From: Pseudomonadota bacterium
GTDB taxonomy: Bacteria; Pseudomonadota; Gammaproteobacteria; Burkholderiales; Burkholderiaceae_B
Length of the DNA: 64,000 nucleotides
Assembly (NCBI GenBank): GCA_023440825.1
Contig: JAEXRL010000018.1
Location: forward strand, 229,007-293,006
Direction of reading: 5' to 3'
Position 1 is the stretch's first letter, and every line of letters begins with the position of its first letter. This document shows, piece after piece, positions 8,738 through 16,736 of this stretch. The translations under genes and the position numbers were made by a program. Under the pieces are notes generated by a model, which searched no databases, was not told the origin of the DNA, and worked only from the letters and a program-made list of their open reading frames with translations.

Positions 8738-9262
8738 TTAGCCTATTTTTACCAAGGATGCTTTGTAATAGCTGCCTCGGCTTGCGTATTTGTGTGTACC
8801 GGCCTGCATGCGCTGAATGTCTTCATCGCTTAGTGTGCGCACTGCTTTGGCGGGCGACCCTAGTATTAGACTACGGTCTGGGAATGTTTTGTTTTCTGTT
8901 ACTAAGGCGCCTGCACCGACCAGGCTGTCTTTGCCGATGACGGCACCGTTCAGCACCACTGCCTGAATACCGATCAGGCTGCCTTCGCCTATGGTGCAGC
9001 CGTGCAGCATGGCTTGATGCCCTACTGTGACGTTGTCAGCAATGGTGAGTTCGTAGCCGGGGTCTGTATGCAATACCGCCCCTTCTTGTACGTTGGAGCC
9101 ATTGCCAACCGTAATGGTTTCATTGTCTCCGCGCAGAACGGCACCGGGCCATATGGTGGCATTTTCTTTTACTACTACCTTGCCAATCAAACAGGCTTCG
9201 TTGGCAATGTAGGCACTGTCGTGGATCTGCGGGGCGTCGTCTCCGAGCTGGTAAATACTCAT
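8738..9262 (-). CDS. Gamma-class carbonic anhydrase-like protein (YrdA/CaiE family)
   Basis: A 174-residue left-handed beta-helix (hexapeptide-repeat) protein. It contains the sequence RGDNETITVGNGSNVQEGAVLHTD and the zinc-ligand pattern with histidines in VLHTDPGYE and VGHQAMLHGCTIG, as in gamma-carbonic anhydrases. The start at 9262 (MSIYQLG) has an AGGAAG ribosome site 5 bases upstream. A longer open frame reaching to 9640 is not protein-like and overlaps rimO, so it is rejected. It lies 64 bases downstream of rimO on the same strand and could be co-transcribed. Many members of this family have no proven carbonic anhydrase activity. Confidence 0.87.
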   Translation of the reverse strand: MSIYQLGDDAPQIHDSAYIANEACLIGKVVVKENATIWPGAVLRGDNETITVGNGSNVQEGAVLHTDPGYELTIADNVTVGHQAMLHGCTIGEGSLIGIQAVVLNGAVIGKDSLVGAGALVTENKTFPDRSLILGSPAKAVRTLSDEDIQRMQAGTHKYASRGSYYKASLVKIG

Positions 9263-9326
9263 GTGTACTTCCTGATTTGTTGTTGTTTGAATCAGCCCGG
9301 CGGTACCGGGCTGAAGGGTGGTTTTT

Positions 9327-10646
9327 TTATATCGTTTCACCAAATAAATCGTATTCGCTGGAGTCCGTGATGCGGACTCGCACGATTTGACCTGGCTGGA
9401 CGTTTTCCTGGGTGCTGACAAAGACGTTGCCGTCGATTTCAGGGGCGTCCGCTGCTGAGCGCGCAAGCAGATCGCCGTCTTCGTCGATTTCGTCAACGAG
9501 TACATCGATTTCACGGCCGATTTTAGCCGCCAAACGGGCGCTGGAGATGGCTTGCTGATGAGCCATAAAGCGTTCCCAACGCTCTTGCTTGACTTCGTCG
9601 GGTACTGCGCCTGCCAGTTGGTTCGCGCTAGCCCCTTCAACCGGAGAGTATTGAAAGCAACCCACGCGGTCGAGCTGGGCTTCGCTCATCCAGTCGAGTA
9701 GATATTGGAAGTCGTCTTCGGTTTCACCGGGAAAGCCCACGATAAACGTGGAGCGTATGGTTAAGTCTGGGCAGTCTTGGCGCCACTGTTTAATTCGTGC
9801 CAGAGTACGGTCTTCAAAAGCAGGCCGTTTCATGGCGCGTAATACTGACGGGCTGGCGTGCTGGAACGGAATATCCAGATAGGGCAGCACCTTGCCCTCA
9901 GACATCAGCGGGATAATATTGTCTACGTGCGGATAGGGGTAGACGTAATGCAGGCGCACCCAAACACCTAAATCGCCCAGTGCCGAGGCCAAGCTGTGCA
10001 TATTGGTTTTTACGGGGCGTCCGTTCCAAAAACCAGTGCGTTGTTTCACGTCAATGCCGTAGGCACTGGTGTCTTGGGAAATGACCAGTAGCTCTTTGAC
10101 CCCCGCACGTACAAGGCGCTCGGCTTCACTCAGCACATCGCCAACCGGACGGCTTTGTAATTTGCCGCGCATGCTGGGAATAATACAGAAGCTACAACTG
10201 TGGTTACAGCCTTCTGAAATTTTTAGGTAAGCATAATGACGAGGAGTCAGCTTGACCCCTTGCGGAGGCACTAAATCTATATACGGATTGTGGTCTAATA
10301 CGGGTGGAGCGGCTTCATGCACGGCTCGTACCACTTGTTCGTATTGCTGTGGTCCGCTTACCGATAGCACTGAAGGATGCACGTCGCGTATGACTTGTTC
10401 ATCTACTCCCATGCAGCCAGTGACGATGACACGGCCGTTTTCGGCCAGGGCTTCGCCAATTGCCTCTAGGGATTCAGCTTTAGCGCTGTCAATAAAACCA
10501 CAGGTGTTCACCACCACCACGTCGGCATTGTCGTAGCTTGGGGTAATCTGGTAACCATCGGTACGCAGTTGAGTAAGTATTCTTTCAGAGTCAACCAGTG
10601 CCTTGGGACATCCCAGACTGACGAATCCGACTTTAGGAGCGCTCAT
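9327..10646 (-). CDS. rimO: Ribosomal protein uS12 methylthiotransferase RimO
   Basis: A radical-SAM enzyme that adds a methylthio group to the conserved aspartate of ribosomal protein S12. The 439 residues comprise an N-terminal UPF0004 domain (KVGFVSLGCPKALVDSERIL, with cluster cysteines at SLGC, VVNTCGF and VTGCMG), the radical-SAM motif CNHSCSFCIIP near residue 148, and a C-terminal TRAM domain. The start at 10646 (MSAPKVGF) has an AAGGAA ribosome site; the frame is open further upstream, but that stretch does not look like RimO. It is transcribed divergently from rsmB. Confidence 0.94.
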   Translation of the reverse strand: MSAPKVGFVSLGCPKALVDSERILTQLRTDGYQITPSYDNADVVVVNTCGFIDSAKAESLEAIGEALAENGRVIVTGCMGVDEQVIRDVHPSVLSVSGPQQYEQVVRAVHEAAPPVLDHNPYIDLVPPQGVKLTPRHYAYLKISEGCNHSCSFCIIPSMRGKLQSRPVGDVLSEAERLVRAGVKELLVISQDTSAYGIDVKQRTGFWNGRPVKTNMHSLASALGDLGVWVRLHYVYPYPHVDNIIPLMSEGKVLPYLDIPFQHASPSVLRAMKRPAFEDRTLARIKQWRQDCPDLTIRSTFIVGFPGETEDDFQYLLDWMSEAQLDRVGCFQYSPVEGASANQLAGAVPDEVKQERWERFMAHQQAISSARLAAKIGREIDVLVDEIDEDGDLLARSAADAPEIDGNVFVSTQENVQPGQIVRVRITDSSEYDLFGETI

Positions 10647-10782
10647 ACAATTCCTTATCGAGCTGTGGGGCTTTAAAATGGGTATAGAGGTGATTTTAAC
10701 GCCGAGGCCATCTTTGCATAGCATCACCTGTGTTTAGTGCTACAGTCGCACACCTAACTTTTTCTTTGCGAATCCCGAAACT

Positions 10783-12129
10783 ATGTCTGGCGGATCTACA
10801 CCTCAACCATCCATTCCTTTATCAGAACTTATACTGCACAGTGCTTACCACATAGAAGGGGTACTGGCAGGGCGGTCACTGACGGACAGTTTGGCCGATA
10901 CGCCAGCCAGTATACGAGCTGGTTCACAATCGCTTAGTTTTCACACTTTGCGGCGTTTAGGGCATGCGCGTCAAATTCGCGTGTTTCTGGTGCCGCGTCA
11001 GCCAAGCAATACTTGGTTAGATGCCTTATTACTGGTTTCCCTGGCTTTGCTGGATACTGCCGCTCGCATTCAAGAGCAGCCTGATATCTATGCGGATCGG
11101 CCGGATATACCTGTGTATGCACCTCACACTGTAGTGAATCAAGCAGTGAATGCAGCTGATAGCCAGGCCGACCTACGACCATTTAAACCTTTGGTGAATG
11201 GTGTTTTGCGACGCTTTTTGCGGGAACGCCCTAGTATTTTAGCGCAAGTTGAGACGCGGCCGGAAGCGCGTTGGAATCATCCGGGTTGGTGGGTGAAAGC
11301 CTTACGCAAGGCGTACCCGCAGCAATGGGAGCATTTATTACAGGCGGCTAACCGTCCTGGCCCGCTAACGCTGCGCGTCAATGTACGCTCTTGTAACGTA
11401 GAGCGTTTGCTGGGCGTGTTGGCAGAGTCCGGTATCCAGGCCTTTTCTCCGGGGCCGGGCGCGGTCACTTTAGAGCGTGCTTTGCCCGTACACGAGATAC
11501 CGGGCTTTGATCTGGGCTGGTGGTCGGTACAGGATTGGTCCGCCCAGCAGGCGGGTTTGTTGTTGCCGCTTAGCGATGGCATGCGTGTGCTGGATGCCTG
11601 CGCTGCGCCAGGAGGGAAAACCGCCCATATGCTGGAGCTGGCCGATGTCCACATGACGGCTTTGGATATCGATAACGATCGCCTGCATCGGGTGCGACAG
11701 AACTTACAACGCTTGGGGCTGATGGGGCCAGAGGTAGAACTGCTTTGCGCCGATGCTGCCCGCAGTCGTCAGTGGTGGGATGGCGAGCCATTTGATGCCA
11801 TCTTGGCGGACGTGCCATGTACGGCTTCAGGTATTGTGCGCCGGCATCCGGATATACGCTGGCTACGACGCCCGTCCGATGTGCCAGAAACGGCGGCTTT
11901 GCAAACGAGTATCCTCGATACGCTATGGACTACTCTTAAGCCAGGTGGTCATTTGTTGTACAGTACGTGTTCCATCTTTCCCGAAGAGGGCGAATGGCAG
12001 GTACAGCAATTTTTGGAGCGCCATAGCGATGCCCAGCTTTTACCTTCGACAGGGCAGCTTTTGCCGGGTGTGCCGTCTAGCTACCAAGGGGATGGTTTTT
12101 ATTACGCCTTGTTTACGCGAACCGCGTGA
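10783..12129 (+). CDS. rsmB: 16S rRNA (cytosine967-C5)-methyltransferase RsmB
   Basis: S-adenosylmethionine-dependent methyltransferase of 448 residues. The N-terminal about 150 residues form a NusB-like RNA-binding domain, and the C-terminal half is the catalytic Rossmann domain. AdoMet-binding motif I is DACAAPGGKTAHMLEL (about 266-281). The two catalytic-cysteine motifs are ADVPCTASGIVRRHPD (about 343-358) and YSTCSIFPEEGE (about 388-399). It begins a plus-strand run with the DUF4390 protein and the NtrY/NtrX-like pair, an arrangement I recall from Burkholderiales. No clear ribosome site precedes the ATG. Confidence 0.92.
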   Translation: MSGGSTPQPSIPLSELILHSAYHIEGVLAGRSLTDSLADTPASIRAGSQSLSFHTLRRLGHARQIRVFLVPRQPSNTWLDALLLVSLALLDTAARIQEQPDIYADRPDIPVYAPHTVVNQAVNAADSQADLRPFKPLVNGVLRRFLRERPSILAQVETRPEARWNHPGWWVKALRKAYPQQWEHLLQAANRPGPLTLRVNVRSCNVERLLGVLAESGIQAFSPGPGAVTLERALPVHEIPGFDLGWWSVQDWSAQQAGLLLPLSDGMRVLDACAAPGGKTAHMLELADVHMTALDIDNDRLHRVRQNLQRLGLMGPEVELLCADAARSRQWWDGEPFDAILADVPCTASGIVRRHPDIRWLRRPSDVPETAALQTSILDTLWTTLKPGGHLLYSTCSIFPEEGEWQVQQFLERHSDAQLLPSTGQLLPGVPSSYQGDGFYYALFTRTA

Positions 12130-12175
12130 ATTGACACAATAAGGGTGTCGCCACTCTACTCTCGTTAAATCTCGG

Positions 12176-12757
12176 ATGGTGCGCTTACTTTTTAGTTTGC
12201 TGGTCAGTTTATTTTGCGTGCTGTCTTTTGCGAAAGATCAGGCAGAAGTAGGCGAAGGCGCGTATATAACGCGTATCGAGCCGCACATACGTGAAGAAAA
12301 GCTGTATATCGATGTGGACACGCACCTCGAACTAAGTAACGAGTTAAGTAATGCGGCAGAAAAAGGCGTGCCTTTATATTTTGTGGCTGAGGTCGAAGTT
12401 TTTCAGTCTAGGTGGTGGTGGTTAAATAAAACGGTTGTAAAAGAACAACAAACCTGGCGAGTTGTTTATAATGCGCTGACGCGTCAATGGCGTGTGTCTA
12501 CCGCAGACTTGTATTTACCGGAATCCACACTAGGCGATGCCTTGTCCAGTATTCGTCATATTCGCGGTTGGGCGCTGGCCTATGCCATTGATTTGGAACG
12601 CGACGTTGAGTACGAGGGGCGCGTAAGATTGCGTCTTGATACTTCCTTATTAGCACGACCCTTTCAGGTGGATGCAATTAACAGTTCTGCCTGGACTTTG
12701 GCTACTCCATGGAAAAGCTTTTCTTTTTCCGTTTCCGTCGACGAGTCCCTGCGTTGA
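12176..12757 (+). CDS. DUF4390 family secreted protein
   Basis: A 193-residue protein with an N-terminal signal-like segment (MVRLLFSLLVSLFCVLSFAKDQ). The remainder is a beta-rich domain with WWWLNKTV, WRVVYNALTRQW and RHIRGWALAYAID, which I recognise as the DUF4390 pattern found next to ntrY in beta-proteobacteria. The function is unknown. Its last 49 bases overlap the start of the sensor kinase gene, so the two are probably translationally linked. A periplasmic domain encoded with a membrane sensor could modulate it, but that is inference. Confidence 0.75.
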   Translation: MVRLLFSLLVSLFCVLSFAKDQAEVGEGAYITRIEPHIREEKLYIDVDTHLELSNELSNAAEKGVPLYFVAEVEVFQSRWWWLNKTVVKEQQTWRVVYNALTRQWRVSTADLYLPESTLGDALSSIRHIRGWALAYAIDLERDVEYEGRVRLRLDTSLLARPFQVDAINSSAWTLATPWKSFSFSVSVDESLR

Positions 12758-15078
12758 TACGCTGGATACTGCGTTCGGCGTTGATTATTGCAGCGGTCAG
12801 TGCGCTGGCCTTGTTAGGCTTGCTGGTGTGGTCTACGGGTAATGCGTCGCGTTATGCGCAGCAGTACGATGTGCTGCTAGTGCTGAATGTGGTGCTCGCC
12901 GTTACCCTCATGACCTGGGTGTTATTGCTGACGTTACGCTTGCTACGGCAAATACGTAGACGCCAGTTTGGCGCGCGTATGACCGCCCGCTTTGCGTTTT
13001 ATTTCACCCTGATTGGTATTATTCCCGGCGCTTTAATTTACATGCTGTCTGTGCAGTTCATGTCGCGCTCCATTGAGTCGTGGTTTAACGTGCGGGTAGA
13101 TTCGGCTTTAGAGTCGGGGTTAAGCCTGGGACGCGCTGCACTGGATGCACAGCTTGGCGAGCTCAACAGTCAGGGGCGTAGCATGGTGGCGGTGCTCAAT
13201 AAAGCAGATGAAGCCGACTACAGCAGCTTGCTGAGCTCTTTACGTGAAGCCAACGATTTAAGTGAAGCCATTGTGTTTAGCAGCAATGGGCGTTTAGTGG
13301 CGTTTTCTTCCACACGTTTTGATAGTTTGCTGCCCGATCTGCCTCCTAGCAGTGTGTTGAATCAGCTTAGGGTGTCACGTTCCTATTCGGCCGCCGAGGT
13401 TGAAGAGCCTAAGGCACCAGGTCCTTTGCACGAGGTGGATTTGCCTGTTGAGTCGGGCTTGCGCTTGCGGGTAGTACTGCCTTTGAGCACAAGCCTAGGC
13501 TCTACCTTGGGAGCGACAAGCGATGCTAAGTGGCTGCAAATTGTGCAGCCTGTGCCCGAGCGCATTGCGCGCCATGCTAATCAGGTGCAGCAAGGGTTTC
13601 GCGACTACCAAGAGCTGGCCTTATCACGTCAGGGCCTGCGCAAGCTTTACGGCATTACTTTAACTCTGGCATTAATTTTGGTTGTGTTTGCTGCGATGGC
13701 GGCTGCCTTGGCTTTGTCTCGCCGTTTAACGCGCCCTTTGCTGACATTGGCCGCAGGGACGCAGGCGGTTGGGGTTGGCGATTACCGTCCTTTGCCAGAG
13801 CCGCCGGAGCGCGACGAAGTGGGGCAGTTAACGCGTTCGTTTAATGCCATGACGCGTCAATTGGGCGAGGCTCGCCGCATGGTGGAGCAAAACCGTGTGC
13901 AGCTAGAGCGTTCGAATTTGTACATGGAGTCCATTCTTAGCAATTTGTCGGCCGGTGTAGTGGTGTTTGATGCCAATTTTTGCTTAACCTTGTATAACCA
14001 AGGGGCGCAACGCATTTTGGATCTGGACCTTAGCCAATACACCAGCACGCCTATCGATCAGCTAGAAGGGGCGGAACGTTTTGCCAGCCTGATTCAGGCG
14101 GCCTTTGCTCAATACCAAGCGCTGGGCTCGGAACTGCCCTATTGGCAAGAGCAGTTCGAGCTGAATCAAGACGAGTCTAATGAGGCTAAAACAGGTATTG
14201 TGACCTTGCTGGCGCGTGGCTCGCCATTAAGCATAGATGGGCAGGCTACCGGCTACGTGGTGGTGTTCGACGATATTAGCGATGTCATTTCTGCTAGCCG
14301 TTTAATGGCCTGGAGCGAGGTGGCACGACGTCTGGCGCACGAAATCAAGAATCCCTTAACGCCCATACAGTTGTCTGCCGAGCGGCTAGCTATCAAGCTG
14401 GAGCCTGAGTTGGACGAGAAGCATGCGGCCATGCTGGTGCGTTATACGAACACGATAGTGAACCAAGTAGCATCGCTGAAGAAAATGGTGGAAGATTTTC
14501 GTGAATATGCGCGTAAGCCTGCTTTACAATTACAAAGCATTAATCTGAACGAGCTTATTACCGAAGTGCTTACCTTGTATGGGTGGGACCCCATCGAAGG
14601 TATGGTGCGCGACGATCGCTACAGTGTGCAAATTCAGGTTGATCTGGATGCTGGTTTGCCATTGATTCAGGGTGATGCAACACAGTTGCGTCAGGTCATA
14701 CATAACCTGCTAGCCAATGCTTGCGAGGCAGCAGCACAAGATCAATCACTTGACCTTGCCTGTGTATTTGTTAAAACATCTATGGCAAGTGTAAGTAGCA
14801 CAGGCAATGGGGGCGTAGTTCGGTTTGTAGTGGCTGATAATGGCCCGGGGTTTGACCAGCAGGTTTTGTCGCGTATATTCGAGCCTTATGTAACGACCAA
14901 ACCTACCGGTACAGGACTTGGGCTTGCTATAGTTAAGAAGATTATCGAGGAACACGGCGGTCGGATCGAAGTTTCCAATCGTCGTGAGGGGGGCGCACGC
15001 ATTTCCATCCTCTTGACGCGCCTTGCTGATCAGGACGCTAACGCGGGTACTGAACAGCAAGTAATCAATAATGCGTAA
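12709..15078 (+). CDS. NtrY-like membrane sensor histidine kinase
   Basis: A 789-residue sensor kinase. Two close membrane segments lie at about residues 18-40 and 55-77, a third at about 92-115, then a periplasmic region and a fourth segment at about 313-335. These are followed by HAMP (SRRLTRPLLTLAAGTQAV), PAS (about 400-500), the phospho-acceptor box ARRLAHEIKNPLTPIQLSAERL (about 538-560), the N box LRQVIHNLLANACEAA, and G boxes VADNGPGFD and TGTGLGLAIVKKIIEEHGG. This is NtrY architecture. It overlaps the DUF4390 gene by 49 bases and is followed after 20 bases by its response regulator. NtrY systems sense nitrogen or redox state in other bacteria; the signal here is unknown. Confidence 0.88.
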   Translation: MEKLFFFRFRRRVPALIRWILRSALIIAAVSALALLGLLVWSTGNASRYAQQYDVLLVLNVVLAVTLMTWVLLLTLRLLRQIRRRQFGARMTARFAFYFTLIGIIPGALIYMLSVQFMSRSIESWFNVRVDSALESGLSLGRAALDAQLGELNSQGRSMVAVLNKADEADYSSLLSSLREANDLSEAIVFSSNGRLVAFSSTRFDSLLPDLPPSSVLNQLRVSRSYSAAEVEEPKAPGPLHEVDLPVESGLRLRVVLPLSTSLGSTLGATSDAKWLQIVQPVPERIARHANQVQQGFRDYQELALSRQGLRKLYGITLTLALILVVFAAMAAALALSRRLTRPLLTLAAGTQAVGVGDYRPLPEPPERDEVGQLTRSFNAMTRQLGEARRMVEQNRVQLERSNLYMESILSNLSAGVVVFDANFCLTLYNQGAQRILDLDLSQYTSTPIDQLEGAERFASLIQAAFAQYQALGSELPYWQEQFELNQDESNEAKTGIVTLLARGSPLSIDGQATGYVVVFDDISDVISASRLMAWSEVARRLAHEIKNPLTPIQLSAERLAIKLEPELDEKHAAMLVRYTNTIVNQVASLKKMVEDFREYARKPALQLQSINLNELITEVLTLYGWDPIEGMVRDDRYSVQIQVDLDAGLPLIQGDATQLRQVIHNLLANACEAAAQDQSLDLACVFVKTSMASVSSTGNGGVVRFVVADNGPGFDQQVLSRIFEPYVTTKPTGTGLGLAIVKKIIEEHGGRIEVSNRREGGARISILLTRLADQDANAGTEQQVINNA

Positions 15079-15098
15079 TAATAAGTAGGTGACGCTTT

Positions 15099-15803
15099 AT
15101 GGCCAGAATCCTGGTAGTAGATGACGAAGTGGGTATTCGTGAGCTCTTGTCCGAGATTCTTTATGATGAAGGACATACGGTTACGTTGGCAGAAAACGCT
15201 GCACAGGCTCGTGAAGCCAGACAGCGTGGACGCCCTGACCTGGTTTTATTGGATATCTGGATGCCTGATACCGATGGTGTCAGCTTGCTCAAAGAATGGG
15301 CATCGCAAGGCCTGCTAGATATGCCAGTAGTAATGATGAGTGGGCACGCTACCGTCGATACGGCGGTAGAGGCAACGCGTATTGGTGCTGTCGATTTCCT
15401 CGAGAAACCGATCACCATGCAAAAGCTGCTGAAAACAGTGGCAGCCGCTCTGGAGCGTACGGTGACGCCAGTAATGGCCAGTCCGGGTACGCGTGCTCAG
15501 GCAAGTGCAGTGGCTAGCCGTGCAGCAGGTGATACGGCCATCAGTGGAGTGACCCCAGCCAACACCTTGGCCGCGGCTCCTGAACCTGTGGAAGCAGAAA
15601 ATAAGCTGGGTACGATCTCTTTAGACTTGCCACTGCGTGAAGCGCGTGATGAGTTCGAGCGCATCTACTTTGATTACCATCTGCGACGCGAGAATCACAG
15701 CATGACCCGTGTGTCGGAACGCACGGGCTTAGAGCGTACTCACTTGTACCGCAAGCTTAAGCAGCTAGGCATCGACTCTTCGCGTAAACGCAATCAGTCG
15801 TAG
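15099..15803 (+). CDS. NtrX-like response regulator lacking the AAA+ domain (receiver + Fis-type HTH)
   Basis: A 234-residue response regulator. Residues 1-120 form a receiver domain with the acidic pair near residue 9 (VDDE), the phospho-acceptor aspartate in VLLDIWMPDTDG (about 52), and the lysine in FLEKPI (about 104). Residues about 125-170 are an Ala/Thr/Pro-rich linker. The C-terminal 50 residues are a Fis-type helix-turn-helix (MTRVSERTGLERTHLYRKLKQLGID). The central AAA+ sigma-54-interaction domain of classical NtrX is absent: no GESGTGKE or GAFTGA motif and no room for one. It therefore probably acts without sigma-54. It pairs with the NtrY-like kinase upstream and ends at a strong terminator. 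Confidence 0.88.
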   Translation: MARILVVDDEVGIRELLSEILYDEGHTVTLAENAAQAREARQRGRPDLVLLDIWMPDTDGVSLLKEWASQGLLDMPVVMMSGHATVDTAVEATRIGAVDFLEKPITMQKLLKTVAAALERTVTPVMASPGTRAQASAVASRAAGDTAISGVTPANTLAAAPEPVEAENKLGTISLDLPLREARDEFERIYFDYHLRRENHSMTRVSERTGLERTHLYRKLKQLGIDSSRKRNQS

Positions 15804-15828
15804 GTCAGCGTAAGCATAGCGTCGCAAC

Positions 15829-15868
15829 AGACGTTGCCAGACATACCCTGGCAACGTCTTGTTCTTTT
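15829..15868 (+). terminator. Rho-independent terminator of the rsmB-ntrYX run
   Basis: A 12-base-pair stem (AGACGTTGCCAG at 15829-15840, CTGGCAACGTCT at 15848-15859) with a 7-base loop, followed by TGTTCTTTT. The U-rich side faces the plus strand, so it ends transcription of the response-regulator operon ahead of the convergent ribH gene. Confidence 0.85.
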
Positions 15869-15878
15869 CGCTGCAGGG

Positions 15879-16355
15879 CTATATGCCTTTCAGGCGAGCA
15901 TGTTTATGTAGCGTATCCAGACAAGCGTGAGCGGCTTCTTTACCTTTCACTACAAAGTGGGCGTGGAAGTAGTCGTGGTGTTCTGGGCCACCGTGAAAAT
16001 GATGCGGAGTGAGCACCACAGAGAACACCGGCACGCGGGTGTCTAGCTGCACTTGCATCAGCCCTTCAATGACGGCTTGGGCGACGAATTCGTGACGATA
16101 AATACCGCCGTCAACGACCAAGCCTGCGGCAACAATCCCGGCATAGCGGCCGGATAAGGCCAGCTCTTTGGCAAAGAGTGGAATTTCGTAGGCGCCGCCT
16201 AATTCGAAGGTGTCGATCAGGTCCGTATTCAGACCCAGTGTTTGTGCTTCTTGAATAAAGCTGTGTTTAGCTTGGTCAACAATATCTTTATGCCAGCAAG
16301 CCTGTACGAAGGCAATGCGCTTACCTTGTAGGTCGGTGGTAGTAAAGGTGGTCAT
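15879..16355 (-). CDS. ribH: 6,7-dimethyl-8-ribityllumazine synthase, type II (RibH2-like)
   Basis: Lumazine synthase condenses 5-amino-6-ribitylaminouracil with 3,4-dihydroxybutanone phosphate, the penultimate step of riboflavin synthesis. The 158 residues carry IAFVQACWHKDIVDQAKHSF, with the substrate-stacking Trp at residue 21, the loop FELGGAYEIPLFAKEL, and a His-rich C-terminal part (LTPHHFHGGPEHHDYFHAHF). These features resemble the decameric type II enzymes known from Brucella and rhizobia rather than the icosahedral housekeeping type. It stands alone under an FMN riboswitch and is not in a rib operon, so it is probably a second, separately regulated copy. The ATG at 16355 is served by an ACAGGAA ribosome site that can be buried in a hairpin. 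Confidence 0.9.
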   Translation of the reverse strand: MTTFTTTDLQGKRIAFVQACWHKDIVDQAKHSFIQEAQTLGLNTDLIDTFELGGAYEIPLFAKELALSGRYAGIVAAGLVVDGGIYRHEFVAQAVIEGLMQVQLDTRVPVFSVVLTPHHFHGGPEHHDYFHAHFVVKGKEAAHACLDTLHKHARLKGI

Positions 16356-16364
16356 GCAGAAGTT

Positions 16365-16392
16365 CCTGTTTTAAAAAATACTCAAAAACAGG
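16365..16392 (-). promoter_or_regulatory. ribH: Ribosome-site-sequestering hairpin (FMN riboswitch expression platform)
   Basis: On the minus strand CCTGTTTT (16392-16385) can pair perfectly over 8 bases with AAAACAGG (16372-16365), and the latter overlaps the ribH ribosome site ACAGGAA 10 bases before the ATG. A second CCTGTTT copy lies just upstream on the minus strand (16408-16402), giving an alternative partner for the same segment. This fits a translational riboswitch in which FMN binding lets the sequestering stem form. Positions and complementarity are seen directly; the switching is inferred. Confidence 0.6.
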
Positions 16393-16465
16393 GCTGGTGA
16401 TAAACAGGACAGACATGCAGCCGCTACCGTATCCCGCAGGCAGAGGCTGTAGTGGTGACAATCCC

Positions 16466-16601
16466 GTTCTCTCTTTATCCGGACTATAACCGTCGGCTCT
16501 GGGTTTGCACCAGATCAGCTGACCTTGCCTGAGGCAAGCGCTCGCGGGCTGGGCCTGTAGGCCTTCACCGCCGGTGGGGACTTGCACCCCGCCCTGAGAA
16601 C
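16466..16601 (-). ncRNA. FMN riboswitch (RFN element)
   Basis: Read on the minus strand the region contains the near-invariant RFN blocks in order: GGGCGGGGTGCAAGTCCCC, then CCGGCGGTGAAGGCC, the variable arm with CCCGCGAGCG, AGGTCAGCTGATCTGGTGC, CCGACGGTTATAGTCCGGA and a closing GAGAGAAC. The P1 stem is GTTCTC (16601-16596) with GAGAAC (16471-16466). The element binds flavin mononucleotide and lowers expression of downstream riboflavin genes. It lies about 110 bases ahead of ribH, the only gene it can govern here. Confidence 0.95.
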
Positions 16602-16692
16602 GTTGCTGCTTGGCGCAGCCTCGCTAGTGTACCCCCGAAATACGCCCGCGTGTGCGTGCTTAGAGGCTTTACGCTTATTGCATAGTAGAAAA

Positions 16693-16717
16693 TAAAAAGC
16701 GGCCAGAATAGGCCGCT
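16693..16717 (-). terminator. Rho-independent terminator after the DapA-family gene
   Basis: AGCGGCC (16698-16704), a six-base loop and GGCCGCT (16711-16717). On the minus strand the stem is followed by TTTTTATTTTC. It closes the TRAP/amidase/lyase operon and insulates the FMN riboswitch gene beyond it. Between this hairpin and the riboswitch (about 16604-16692) must lie the ribH promoter, but I see no good consensus there. Confidence 0.85.
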
Positions 16718-16736
16718 AAAATTGAGTGTGGCAGGT

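Noticed and set aside
9294..9328. Hairpin AGCCCGG-CGGTA-CCGGGCT with a nearby T-run between rimO and the carbonic anhydrase gene
   Set aside because: The T-run is on the plus strand and nine bases beyond the stem, whereas both genes run on the minus strand. There is no plus-strand gene to end there, so it is not called a terminator.
9263..9640. In-frame upstream extension of the carbonic anhydrase gene
   Set aside because: It lies antisense-free but inside rimO in another frame, is Lys/Thr/Ser-rich and unlike the family; the start at 9262 has a proper ribosome site and gives normal length.
10688..10729. AGGTGAT ... ATCACCT inverted repeat between rimO and rsmB
   Set aside because: The arms are 28 bases apart and no promoter consensus lines up with them; too weak to call an operator.
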